Below, piece after piece: positions 47,923-59,144 of a stretch of 64,000 bases of DNA. A program made the position numbers and the translations under genes. This stretch comes from Talinum fruticosum (lineage: Eukaryota > Streptophyta > Magnoliopsida > Caryophyllales > Talinaceae): the NCBI GenBank assembly GCA_021018815.1, contig JAITYX010000064.1, positions 992,001-1,056,000 on the forward strand, given 5' to 3'. Every line of letters starts with the position of its first letter. The first letter of the stretch is position 1. Below the pieces are notes generated by a model. It did not search any database and had not been told where the DNA came from. It worked only from the letters and a program-made list of their open reading frames with translations.

Positions 47923-48060
47923 TGAATCGTTAATTGCTCAATTGAGCACAGAATCGTTAATCGTTCAATTGTTCACGTAATCGTTAATTGTTCAATTGTG
48001 CACGTAATCGTTAATCGTTCAATTTTTCACGTAATCGTTAATCGTTCAATTGTTCACGTA
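47923..48060. repeat. 27-bp minisatellite, five units
   Basis: Units resemble AATCGTTAATCGTTCAATTG followed by TTCACGT, with five copies from about 47923 to 48060. The first copies are the most diverged (TTGCTCAATTGAGCACAG). Each unit has a CAATTG or TCAATTG core with partial two-fold symmetry. A hexamer-like GTAATC tract precedes it at 47838-47876. Confidence 0.85.
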
Positions 48061-48286
48061 CGATCGCCTTATGGTTCAATGAACCTAGGAGTTGGATCCC
48101 ATGATTGATTGCTTCACAGTATGGGTCCTAAGTTTGGCTAAATCAGCAAAGCAAATCGGCAATTGGCAAGTTTGCAAACTGTTTATTCAAGAAAAAAATG
48201 ATTTAAGATATGCATGATTTAAGAGCACTTAAATTATAATTTTATTTTATAATCGTAACGTCATCGAGCTTCTAGCTCACAATAAG

Positions 48287-48405
48287 AATTTAGCCTTCTG
48301 AAAACACTTCTCTGGAGCAATGTATCAAAAACCTTTTGGACATAAAATCTTTAATCGGGACTAGGGAGAGGTAAAAATAAAAAACTCACCGTAAAAACTG
48401 GAAAG

Positions 48406-48436
<31 letters not shown>

Positions 48437-48679
48437 CTACTTAGCTACTTCCATAAACATATATGTTGGAGGTGGGGAAATAATAAATGGAGAGAGGGAG
48501 AGATAGACTGACAGAGAGGGAGGAGAGAGAGAGGAAGGGGGAGGAGAGAGGGAGAGGGGGCTAGCAGATAGTGGGAAGAAGAGAGGGGTGGTTATTGTTG
48601 TCTTTTAATGTTTTAAATGTAAAAAGTCTCACTAAACATGTAATTAAAAAATTAAAGAGTAACTTGGCTGTAAATTTCC
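48287..48679 (-). repeat. Inverted copy of the 21.6-22.1 kb promoter/5'UTR region
   Basis: Read on the minus strand it matches 21645-22088: ACTCTTTAATTTTTTAATTAC, the long CCCTCTC-rich tract, the (CT)n tract (here (GA)n at 48413-48436), GTAGCTAAGTAGCTCTCTC and AGGTTTTTGATACATTGCTC. Similarity stops at GGCTAAATT, just where the start codon would follow. No ATG-led copy of the signal peptide is present. The gene body has no copy here. Confidence 0.85.
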
Positions 48680-49414
48680 TAGAATTAATTACCATAAAAG
48701 AGTGAATAAAGGTAATTGTATAATAATTCTTTAATTTTAAAACAATTATTATCATTATCACTTATTAATAGATTTTGTAGAGAAGGAGGAGATAATACTC
48801 GTTGTTAACATATACACGTATTTCTGTATGCATCTTATAAAAGAAATAAATAAATAAACCTTATGGGTTAGAGATAACATTAATATTATTTAGGAGAAAT
48901 TTATGTATATTGGAGTAAAATATATGTAAAAACAAATGTATATATATTTATGTATGTAGTTAAAAAGAAAGCTATATAAATATTTTTGAGGTTGCTATAT
49001 ATATATTTAGGCATGCATTGGATAAAATAAGGTAAATAAATTATATATAGATTAAAGATATCATTAGTACTCTTTAGTAAAAGCTAACTTTATTAATTTT
49101 CATTTCAAATATCTTTGAAGTGATTTAATAAATAAATAAGAAATAAAAATTCAGTTTATTAATAAAACTTTTATATCTCTACTTAAGGTCATTGAGCGTC
49201 GTGCGTTTATCCGAATTCTGCCTAAAAAGAAAAAGGAGGAGGAACATCAAGCACAAAGTACGTTCATTGATCGTGCCCTTCAATGTTTTATTTACAAATC
49301 AAGGCCGAATATAGCCGACATCAACAACAATAAAGAATTGTTTGCAAATAATATTTGTCATCATTAATATGGACCCGCCCATCAAGTGTCATTATTTGGT
49401 ACGCCAATATCCAC
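48680..49414. other. AT-rich spacer
   Basis: About 730 bp of AT-rich DNA between the inverted promoter copy and the second LTR segment. No open frame or repeat with a recognisable identity is seen. Confidence 0.4.
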
Positions 49415-50029
49415 GTTGGTAACACCGTAATTGTTGACCGCCTTCAACCGAACTATCCAATCGGTTTGGGTGTGTGCACATGCTTTTAAGGGAAACCCGA
49501 TGATCGTAAAGGGATCCATTCGGATAATTAATCGAAACAGCTTTACATTATTCACTGCCCTTCATTTACAAATGAATTGAAATACATGCACTCAACTTAA
49601 TTATTTCATAACTATTATTTTACTCGCATGATAGTGAATGTATTGAGTTTGCAAAAATATTTTCCTTGTTTTGTTTTCGGTAAGAATAGTGAAGAAGGCA
49701 AGTCATAGAAGAGTTGTGCTCGAGGCTTAGGGACTCGGCTCGCCATGATAGCCTTTTGGAGATTAGTACACAGGTCGTGGGTTAGAGCTAGTGAATGTTG
49801 GGTTACCGTGTACTTTTGTTCGGCTTTGTACATATTTTAGTTCCTTTCATTGCCGACTATTAAGATAATGTGATCTTTGTCAAATAGTTTAGTATCCGAC
49901 TCCCAATAGCCTTGCCCTTTCCGCTGGTAAGGGCGATAGTGACGACTCCTAACTCTTTTTCCACTGCGCTAATCACTCGGTTAGCGGGTTGTTTAGTCTA
50001 ATCTAGTGATTATGGGTTGGGGCGTTACA
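49415..50029 (+). mobile_element. Second copy of the Gypsy LTR segment
   Basis: It is a close direct copy of 15029-15654, from GTTGGTAACACCGTAAT to the CGTTAC end: shared GGGATCCATTCGGATAATTAATC, GAAGAGTTGTGCTCGAGGC, GACTCCCAATAGCCTT and GCGGGTTGTTTAG. It ends GGGGCGTTACA, the expected LTR terminus. It has small deletions relative to the 15-kb copy. No internal Gypsy domains flank it, so it is a solo LTR or a fragment. Its left end starts at the same base as the 15-kb repeat. Confidence 0.8.
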
Positions 50030-51059
50030 AACAATCACCATCGATCTCAAGCAATAATAGGGCTTCTATCAACCGGGATCGAATTACACTACTTTTTTTT
50101 TTTTTCTCCAAATCAAGGAGGAGGGTTACAAAAATGAAATTTAAAAGATGAACTTCAAGCATAAAACTCAACAAGAACCCCCTGTTAGGATCTAGAGCCA
50201 CAACCAAACAACAAAACAAGAGCAAAGAGTAAGAGCGAAATTTGGGACACGATAGTTTTAATGTGGAAAAACCTAAATCGGAAAAAAAAAAACACGACAA
50301 TTCACTAGACGACTTTATTTGCGGGATGCAACAATGGAGGTCTCTAGGCTCGAACATATAGCCAAACCTCACGTAAATACATTTTAATACGCATCAATGT
50401 TTTTTAAACTCGAGCAAAAAAGGCCAAGCAAGACGAAGTTGAAGAGACAACACCAGGCACGACTCATGCCAAGCAACACGGGCTGCCCGTGTTGTAGGCA
50501 CGGCACGTGTCACCGGACATGATCGTGTCCGGTTTTGGTCGTCTTGGCGATTTTCCTGCGCAATGAACATGGGTGTTGCACTTGGAAACGGTCCGTGCCA
50601 GCTGCGATACTTGCGATAAGAAATTTCCGAGCCTTGTTTTCATTAGACTCCACGCCCAACACCCCCTTTTGGAAATCACATAAAACATCAACAAAATCTC
50701 CCAAAATAAGTCTAAAGATTATAGGTAAAATCACCTTTTTCATTCTTGTAATCCTTTTGTATTTTTCTAATGTGTGCTAAGTAGGCCCATATTTGAAAAA
50801 TAAAAATGAGAAAAGGCCCATGTAGCTAGGGCATAGATACTCACTGCTCCACAAACCCGGAATACAACCCGAATGCCGGCCCAATTACGCATCCTAAGTA
50901 TTGTCAATTTTATTATCTATATATTTATAATTATCAAAAGATATTTTCATTGCCTTTAAATGAGGGCAAATAATAGAGACGTAGCTGAGCCAAAAACCTA
51001 TTTTTTATTCGTCGATTTACTTTTTTTGCAGCTTTTTTTCTTTTCTTAAAAAAACATTG
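50030..51059. other. Intergenic stretch upstream of the aminopeptidase
   Basis: About 1 kb with no supported gene. It includes a short hairpin of AACACGGGCTGCCCGTGTT type at 50477-50495 next to other CGTG/CACG-rich repeat-like sequence (50450-50630), which looks like an LTR remnant. The last few hundred bases probably contain the promoter of the gene starting near 51060. Confidence 0.4.
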
Positions 51060-51572
51060 TGTCGTTAAATAAAGATCTTTTCCACCATCCATTAAATAGA
51101 TCTTGCTTCGTTAAATCCCGGATTCCTGTCGCCATCATTGTCTCTCAGTTTCTCCTCCCTTCATCTGATCATCACTCATCCGAGGTAATTCTTCTAACAA
51201 TCTTCATACTCTGTTTTCCACTGAAACCAGCAATTTTTTTATTTTTAGTTTTAAAGTTGCAATTTTTCTTTGTTGGGTTTGATTTTTCTTGACCATAACT
51301 TGAATTATCCGGATTATGTGTCCATCTTCTTGTTATAAAAAACCGATAGGGTTATTACCCTACTCTGTTTTGTCTCACTTCATCCCGGTTTTTTCTCTCG
51401 TGAGCAGTCACTGATCTGGGGTTGTGAGTGTATTTTCTGGGTATCCTTTGTTTTAGGAGAGAGATTAGTTTTCTCAACTGGGATTTTAGTTTTATATTGC
51501 TTAACACTTTAAAATTGTTATCTGGGATATTTCAAGGTTTTGCCCAGAAGTGTTAAATTGGAGATTAGGTGA
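51060..51572 (+). other. 5' UTR exon and intron of the aminopeptidase
   Basis: 51060-51184 is a pyrimidine-rich probable non-coding exon ending CATCCGAG before GTAATT. A donor-acceptor pair 51185-51547 (acceptor TTTTGCCCAG) would remove a 363-nt 5' UTR intron, leaving 25 nt before the ATG at 51573. The transcription start is an estimate. Confidence 0.5.
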
Positions 51573-54500
51573 ATGGCTCGATTGGTACTGCCGTCCAAGA
51601 GTCCCGCTTTATGCAAGATGAATATTTTGGGCTTGGTTTCATCTTCTCCTGTGATTATCTTTTCCTATATTCTCTTTATTCGTTTGTGCTAATTATCTTT
51701 GCGGGCTTGGCTGCTGAGTGAAAATTGTTCCAAGTGATTTAGGATTTTTTTTTTTCAAGAGAATTACCTTTAGTTGATTCATGGGTGGCTTTTTGCAAGA
51801 GTCTTGCATTTTAAGACATGTTATGTTCAGTGTAAAGCCAAATGATTTGTTGAAATCCATATATTTAGATTGGGTTCTTGATAATGAGTGCCGTTTCTGA
51901 TGTTGCAGCTTCAGGCTTCTTGCCGCGTCTCCTCTCACCATAATTTAGTTAAGAGCTTTGCAAGATATAGAAGGTTTCTTAGCTTGGAGGTAGTGTGATT
52001 TACTGTAAAGTTGTGTTGCTCTGTGCCTATTGTTCTGATGTCAATTTCTGATTGATTGAGTTACACCATGTGGTCTTCTATTGAATTACGTGATCTGATG
52101 TTGTTTCCAGGCTGCCCATAGAAGGAATTATCGGTTTCCATACCCTTCTCTATATGTAAGCCAACGAGATTTAACTTGAAACTCAATATGCAAAGGCTTA
52201 TATTGCTCTTTCATATGCATATTTCTGTGTTGTATGATTGATGTGTTGTGTTACATCCTGACACCAGTTTCCATATTTGCCTCAGAGGAGCAAGGAAGTC
52301 CCTAGAAGGCTTATTTGTTCGGTTGCAACTGAACCATTGCCAAAGGAAACTGAGGATTCGAAAATGGAGACTCCAAAAGAAATTTTCTTGAAGGATTACA
52401 AGAAGCCTGATTACTATTTTGACACTGTAATTGCTTTTTTAATTTTTTTGGTTTTTTGGTGCCTTGATTCATTTACATTAGAGATTTATGCTTGATGTTT
52501 ACCAACTACCAATATTCCCCGCAGGTGGATTTGAAATTTTTGTTGGGTGAAGATCATACCCATGTCTTTTCGACAATCAAAGTCGTCCCTGGAGTTGAGG
52601 GTAGGATGCCAACTATTTTTACTGTGTGTCTGTACGCTTTAGCTAAATATTGGATGATTATATCCAGTTTCTGTGCCATTGTGGTCAGGTTCTTCATCGT
52701 CTCCGCCGCTTGTCTTGGATGGTCGAGATCTCAAGCTTTTATCTGTCAAAATCAATGGAAAAGAGCTGAATGTATGTGATATTCCTTCATTTTTAAGTGC
52801 TGACTTCATCATTTTGCTTCTTTGTATTACTTCATTCTACTCTATTGTGATTGCTTTGGTGGCTATCACAGTCCCATAATCAGCATGGTATGTACTTTGA
52901 ATCAACTGGTCTTGACCGCACACATATGGTTGTTACTTTTGCACTGTGATCAGGAGGGAGAATTTCGTGTGGATTCACGTCATTTGACAATTCCATCACC
53001 ACCAAGTAGTACATTCATGCTGGAGATTGTTACTGAGATATACCCTCAGAACAACACATCATTAGAGGTGAACAATTATTTTTATATCCGACAATTGTTC
53101 TTTTGCTGTTTATGGTTTGTGGTTCACCTAACATTTTAATTATTCTTCTATACAGGGTTTATATAGGTCATCTGGAAATTTCTGTACACAATGTGAAGCG
53201 GAGGGTTTCCGGAAGATAACTTTCTATCAGGTTTACTTTCTAGTCTGTTTTTGAATTTGATGTTTTGTAGAGCTACTACTTGATCACTTATCTGGTTGAG
53301 GTGCATGTATCTGTGGAATTGCTAGGATCGTCCTGATATTATGGCAAAGTATACTGTTCGCATGGAAGCTGAGAAATCAAAGTATCCTGTCTTGTTGTCC
53401 AATGGAAACCTTACTGGTCAAGGGGATCTTGAGGTGAGCTTGAGAAATTTGGCAATTGAAGTCTTGAAGTCTTGACTATGTATCTAAATCCCTATTATAA
53501 TTTCTAATCACATATGTTTAACTGCAGGGTGGCAGGCATTTTGCTGTCTGGGAGGATCCTTTCAAGAAGCCATCATATTTGTTTGCATTAGTTGCTGGGA
53601 AGCTAGAGAGCAGAGATGACACATTTGTTACTCGGTCTGGCCGCAAGGTGTCTCTCAGGATCTGGACCCCCCAGATGACTTGCCAAAAACTGCACATGCT
53701 ATGTATTCTCTTAAGGCAGCTATGAAGTGGGATGAGGATGTAAGCTGATTGTTCATGTCTCAGTTTGTTTAAAACTATCTTGTTAATGTGGAGTCTCAAA
53801 AGTTTCTTGTTTTGTATAGGTTTTTGGTCTAGAGTACGACCTGGATCTTTTTAACGTCGTTGCAGTTCCAGACTTCAATATGTGAGTTAAATTTTCCTTG
53901 AAGAAGTGGCAACTACTCTCTTTCTTGCTTTCCCCACATTGTTATTTGGGATACATACTGAAACTTCTTTCACACAATTGCCTGGCAGGGGAGCCATGGA
54001 GAACAAGAGTCTAAATGTATGCCAGCTGAAATCCTAGCTTATATGTGTGGCTTGTCGTTAGGCCTTGAAGTAACTTATTTTAGAAACTCATTGTACTCTT
54101 TCCTGGCAGATCTTCAATTCTAAGCTTGTATTGGCATCTCCAGAAACTGCTACGGATGCAGATTATGCTGCAATTTTGGGTGTAATTGGGCATGAGGTAT
54201 GGTGTTGACTAGCCCAGACATATTTGTTCCTCTCCCTCCTGTTTTTTCTTCCATGGACTTATGGTGTCTTGTTTTGTGTTTCAGTATTTCCACAACTGGA
54301 CGGGTAACAGGTTAGCTACATTTTTCTTTAAGCCTTCTTCTTCTATCTGCCCCCTCCCCGGGGTTTGATTCCTTTGCCTTGTCTCCTGAATTTTCCTGTA
54401 ATTGTTTGTCTTATCCCTGCTGCAGAGTAACATGTCGGGACTGGTTCCAGCTCAGCCTTAAGGAAGGACTAACTGTCTTCCGTGATCAGGTATGGACTTT

Positions 54501-57500
54501 TTAGGATCATAAATAGTGTTAGGAATCTGTGTAGATTGTATATGTTTCTTCCATTCCTTAATGATCTTTACTCTTAGGAATTTTCATCGGACATGGGAAG
54601 CCGCACTGTAAAACGTATTGCTGATGTCTCGAGGCTTCGTATTTATCAATTTCCTCAGGTTATCTTTCGCCTCACTTGGACTCATCATATCATGATTCAT
54701 TCGAGTGTTGCATGTAGTTACGTGTACACAGAAATATCTTGTATTATACTCATAATTCTTTATATGTTGGGACAATGAATACATTATATAGTGAATTATC
54801 TGATTCTGATCTGATGTTTGTTTTTTCTCAGGATGCTGGTCCCATGGCTCATCCTGTGCGGCCACATTCGTACATTAAGGTAACTTTTCACCAGTCATCA
54901 GTCTCTCTCTCTCTCTTTTCTTTGTGTGTGTGTGTGTGTTTTTATTGAAATTCTGTTATCCAAATTCTAGCTGAGCTCATGGTTTTTCCTTTCTGTTTGT
55001 TTACAGATGGACAACTTCTACACAGGTAAGTTTTATGTACTATATTTCTGTAGTTTTGAAAACATCATTTCTTGTTAGTTGTTATTGTTTGTCCTTTTCT
55101 TTCATTTATTGAGTATTAATGTTTTCTTCACCTTGTGTTTTGGTTTCCTCCTCGACAATGGATATATCTGACACACGCATCTGATGGAACATGCAGTTAC
55201 GGTATGTCTGGGAATCTCTATACCTTGTGCTCGTTAACTCCTTTTATCTTTTTCACTGGTAGGTGGATACTAACTCAGTATTATTTTTTTATTGCAGGTG
55301 TATGAAAAGGTGCGAGTTATATTAGTTACTCTGCGGATAAGAATTTATGAAATTTAAGGATCTCTGCGTTGTGGAAAATAATTGTTTCAGAGTAACTAGG
55401 ATCTTTTTCTCGTTTGCAACAGGGAGCTGAAGTTGTCAGGATGTATAAAACCTTGCTGGGAAGCCAAGGGTTCCGAAAGGTAAATGTTGATGCAATGCCT
55501 ATGATGGTGTTACTGATAAGTCACCTTTGCAGACTTTAACTTTAAATTCTTTTTCTCCACTCAAATAGGGTATGGATTTGTATTTTAAGAGGCATGATGG
55601 ACAAGCTGTTACCTGTGAAGATTTCTTCGCTACCATGAGAGATGCAAATGATGCAGACTTCGCAAATTTCTTACTTTGGTGTGTGATTGCTTTCTTTCTT
55701 TATTTTCTGGCATTTTTGCCTAAAAAGTTTCTGATTTTCAAGGGACTAATTGAAACTGACATAGGTACTCACAAGCTGGAACACCTGTTGTGAAAGTCAC
55801 TTCATATTACAATGTTGAGGCAAAGACATTTTCCTTGAAATTCAGGTATGGGTGCTGAAAATTGCACTCCTTGTCACTGTTAGCTGTTGAAAGATAGTTG
55901 TACTCAATGTTTGATTTCTCACCTAGTTTTTTTGCTGATTGTAGTGTTGACTCTGCATTTGTGATTTCATTTTATAGCCAAGAAGTGCCACCCACTCCTG
56001 GTCAGCCAGTCAAAGAGCCTATGTTTATTCCCATTGCAGTAGGTTTGCTAGACTCCCATGGGAAGGACATGCCCCTCTCTTCTTTGTATCATGATGGCAA
56101 GCTGGAGTCTGTGGCTACTAATGGCCAGCCAGCTACTACGACTGTTCTTCGAGTAACGAAGGTCTGTAAATCTTCTGTGATTTTAGCAAATTTTTCCTTC
56201 GTGGCAAATTGGTTCTGCTTGTGTGCGATTTGATATTATCCGCAGATGTCATATTTTTACGTAGCTGATAGTCAGTCAGATACGTCTGTGCATTTGTGAG
56301 AGTGTCAACTTAATGATGAGGTTGTCAGGATCTAACTTAGCAATTTCTCAAATGTCTTGCATGTTTATGGACTATAGTGGAGGGTCAAGTGTCCGACACA
56401 TGTGCTTGAGTTGTATTGGAACTCTAGATCCAGGAACAGTTTAAAAGCATGTCCGAAAATACTTTTGTTAAGGCTTAGTTCATTATTTGCAATGAGGGAG
56501 CTATGAATTAGCCTCAGGGATCAGTGAAACCCTTTCTTTGCATCATTTGTACGTGTGCTGTGAAACCATTGGGCATGCCTAGACATGTAGAACTTGATGG
56601 GTAAATCATGCTTGATTTCCCGCATGAAGTTGTTCTCCTATCTTTCATTATGTTTTCTTTGTTTTTTCATGTGGGATTTTTTCCATCATATCCAAATGGT
56701 AAGTTAAGGGTTGCATAAAGACTCCATGGTAGGGCATGTCAATCCAAGTGTTTTTTTGAAAAGTACATTTTCTCTTGCACGTGATGTGTTTCCCAAAAGA
56801 ATGTCTTTCTAACCGTCCTTAATGTCTATGTTTACATATCTTTGATATACTAAAATGTTCCAACAAGATTGAAAGGAGTCAAAGTAGAGCCCCTGTTGAT
56901 TATAGCGAATAATTAGTTTACTTGAGATGTTGATTATTGTTTAGGTATTGTAATTGGTAGATGAAATCATTTAGTGATATTAACTGAGTTTTGGTGACTT
57001 CAATTTCTTTGGAAATGCTATGCAGAAGGAAGAAGAATTTGTGTTTTCTGATATACCTGAAAAACCAGTTCCGTCTCTGCTAAGGGGCTTCAGCGCACCT
57101 ATTCGTCTGGAATCTGATCTGTCTGACAGTGATCTGTTTTTCCTCCTTGCTCACGATTCAGATGAATTCAACTGGTATGTTGATTAATGTAGTAACTGCA
57201 ACCACAGGGTTCAGTTGTAGAAATTGTGAGATTATAATGACGGGTGGTTAATTTATTTGTGCTGCAGTTGGGAGGCTGGACAATTACTGGCAAGGAAGTT
57301 GATGCTCAGCCTAGTTGCTGACTTCCAACAAAACAAGCCTCTGGTTTTGAACCCAAAATTTGTGGATGGATTCAAAAGAATTCTCTGTGACAAAAGTTTG
57401 GACAAAGTATGAAGACAATTTTTCAGTATTTTTATTTTTCCTCATTTCCATTCCTTTTGCTTAATTAGAAGTGAGTACTAATATAGGTTCCTTATCTTTC

Positions 57501-59144
57501 TCCTGGAAAAGGAATTCATTGCCAAGGCTATAACTCTCCCGGGTGAAGGAGAAGTCATGGATATGATGGAAGTTGCTGACCCAGATGCTGTTCATGCAGT
57601 TCGAACCTTCATTAGGAAACAACTTGCCTCTCAGCTGAAAGCTGAGTTCATTCACACGGTATGCCATCTTGTAATGAAGGTTTTTCTTTATTTTTGCTTA
57701 TAACATTGGTGTTTAGTGTTCCGTGACCAAGCTTCCTTTTTCTCTACAGGTTGAAGAAAACCGAAGCTCCGAACAATATGAATTTAACCATAGAAGTATG
57801 GCTAGACGGGCACTAAAGAATGCTTCTCTTGGTGAGTGCTTCTCATCCTGTGTTTGTCTGCTTTGAGACCCAGGTTCATGTCATCTTTTATCTCATTATG
57901 TTGTTTGTATCCCTTCAGCATATCTTGGGTCACTTGGTGACCAAGACTGTACCGAACTTGCTCTGCACGAGTATAACACTGCAACCAACATGACCGATCA
58001 ATTTGCAGCTCTTGCAACCATTACCCAGAATCCTGGTAAAAACCACGATGATGTCCTGGCTGACTTCTACAATAAGTGGCAGCATGACTTCTTGGTGAGT
58101 GTCTACCTCCATTGTCGTAAGGATGAATATTCCGTATTACATTTCTAACTTAATCCATAGATTTAAAAATTTGAAGCCACAAAGATTAGCGACCACAATT
58201 GATTGCGTTTTCATAACTTTTGTGGTAAACCAGCAATAGACTTGCACATGACCTGAACTAGATCCAAAATCCAATACAGCCAGGAAATTTCTTAAACCAA
58301 TCCTTTTGGGGTCCACTGATCAACCTAACTGAGTCCAATCCTTATGATTTATTCTACATGCTTTGTTTGTAATGCAATGTCTTCCTAAATTTTGTTTCTG
58401 GTGCAAAAACAATGGTGACCTTCTTTATCGTCATTCCTACCCCTTTCCTCATCGCAAAAGGTTGTCAACAAATGGTTTGCACTCCAAGCAATGTCAGACA
58501 GTCCTGGCAATGTTGAGAACGTCAGGAATCTGCTAAACCATCCGGCATTTGACATTCGCAATCCAAACAAGGTATTACTTTGGCACAGCATTCTTATATT
58601 TTAAGAGTTTTGAGCTATCTTGACCTCGGTTTTGCCCTGTGAAACAGGTCTATTCATTGGTTGGAGCGTTCTGTGGATCCCCTGTAAACTTCCATGCAAA
58701 AGATGGATCTGGATACAAATTCTTGGGAGAAATGGTGGTCCAGCTTGACAAAATAAATCCTCAGGTTTGTCAACGCAAGCCCATAGTGACTCAGCGCAGG
58801 CTGGCCCAACAGCTAGCACTATTAGCTCTTGTTCCTACCCGCACTTTGTCTACTGTTTTTCAGCTTCCAATCCTTGATTTCTTTTACTCTGTGTGGCAGG
58901 TGGCATCTAGGATGGTATCGGCTTTCTCTCGATGGAGGCGTTATGACAAGACCCGACAAAACCTTGCAAAGGTATACTATCAAGCCGTAACCTCCGTTCC
59001 ATGCAAACCTTTTTCATAGATTATGTATGACAAGTACCCCCTTCCCCCTCCCCTGTTCGACAGGCTCAGCTGGAGATGATCATGGCCACTAATGGATTGT
59101 CAGAGAATGTTTTTGAGATTGCTTCAAAGAGCTTGGCTGCTTAA
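51573..59144 (+). CDS. MPA1: M1 aminopeptidase, PepN-type (puromycin-sensitive-like)
   Basis: Zinc aminopeptidase removing N-terminal residues; Arabidopsis MPA1 (At1g63770) is the likely orthologue. I rebuilt 33 coding exons with GT-AG junctions: 51573-51650, 51909-51989, 52111-52155, 52268-52426, 52525-52600, 52689-52771, 52954-53067, 53156-53230, 53326-53433, 53528-53739, 53820-53881, 53989-54016, 54110-54196, 54285-54310, 54426-54489, 54578-54658, 54832-54879, 55007-55025, 55197-55201, 55298-55309, 55423-55479, 55569-55678, 55765-55845, 55978-56161, 57026-57174, 57268-57406, 57512-57658, 57750-57831, 57919-58094, 58461-58571, 58648-58764, 58900-58971, 59064-59144. The product is ~989 aa. 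GAMEN is at residues 366-370, HEYFH at 402-406, the third zinc ligand Glu 425 (H-E-x-x-H-x18-E) and the catalytic Tyr 486. The first ~55 residues are basic and Ser-rich, like an organelle transit peptide. Exon 53528-53739 lacks one base (C6 at 53667-53672). A non-coding exon near 51060-51184 and an intron precede the ATG. Confidence 0.93.
55197..55201 (+). other. 5-nt microexon of the aminopeptidase
   Basis: TTACG, bounded by ATGCAG and GTATGT. Joined to the last G of the exon ending at 55025 it encodes Val-Thr. Without it the frame between FYT and VYEK is lost. The conserved family sequence here is FYTVTVYEKG, and only this 5-nt exon plus the next 12-nt exon gives that sequence. Confidence 0.85.
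55298..55309 (+). other. 12-nt microexon encoding the catalytic Tyr
   Basis: GTGTATGAAAAG, bounded by ATTGCAG and GTGCGA, encodes Val-Tyr-Glu-Lys. The Tyr lies 84 residues after the first zinc His, the same spacing as between His297 and Tyr381 of E. coli PepN, which stabilises the transition state. Confidence 0.88.

Larger units (their letters stand above)
44869..48230 (+). mobile_element. Large LTR-like block
   Basis: It begins GGAACACCCCGAAAAC, resembling the TGTAACACCCCGA starts of Tekay/Del-like LTRs. It contains an AT-rich part, a C-rich pyrimidine-biased leader (about 45310-45790) and long AT-rich DNA with ACTCCGGCGTGTGACCGTTGAG and CTCCGAGCGTGTGGCTCGTTGAG (47110-47160). CGCCGAGGTACGTTA and a 27-bp minisatellite follow. 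The layout parallels 20062-21640. No coding domain is seen. The ends are uncertain, and I did not find the partner LTR in the window. Confidence 0.4.

Noticed and set aside
50477..50495. AACACGGGCTGCCCGTGTT hairpin as a possible terminator or small RNA
   Set aside because: A short perfect palindrome in repeat-like sequence; plants do not use bacterial terminators and no miRNA-like arm is present.
54901..54939. (CT)n/(GT)n short tract near an aminopeptidase intron start
   Set aside because: Ordinary intron low complexity, with no effect on the neighbouring splice sites.
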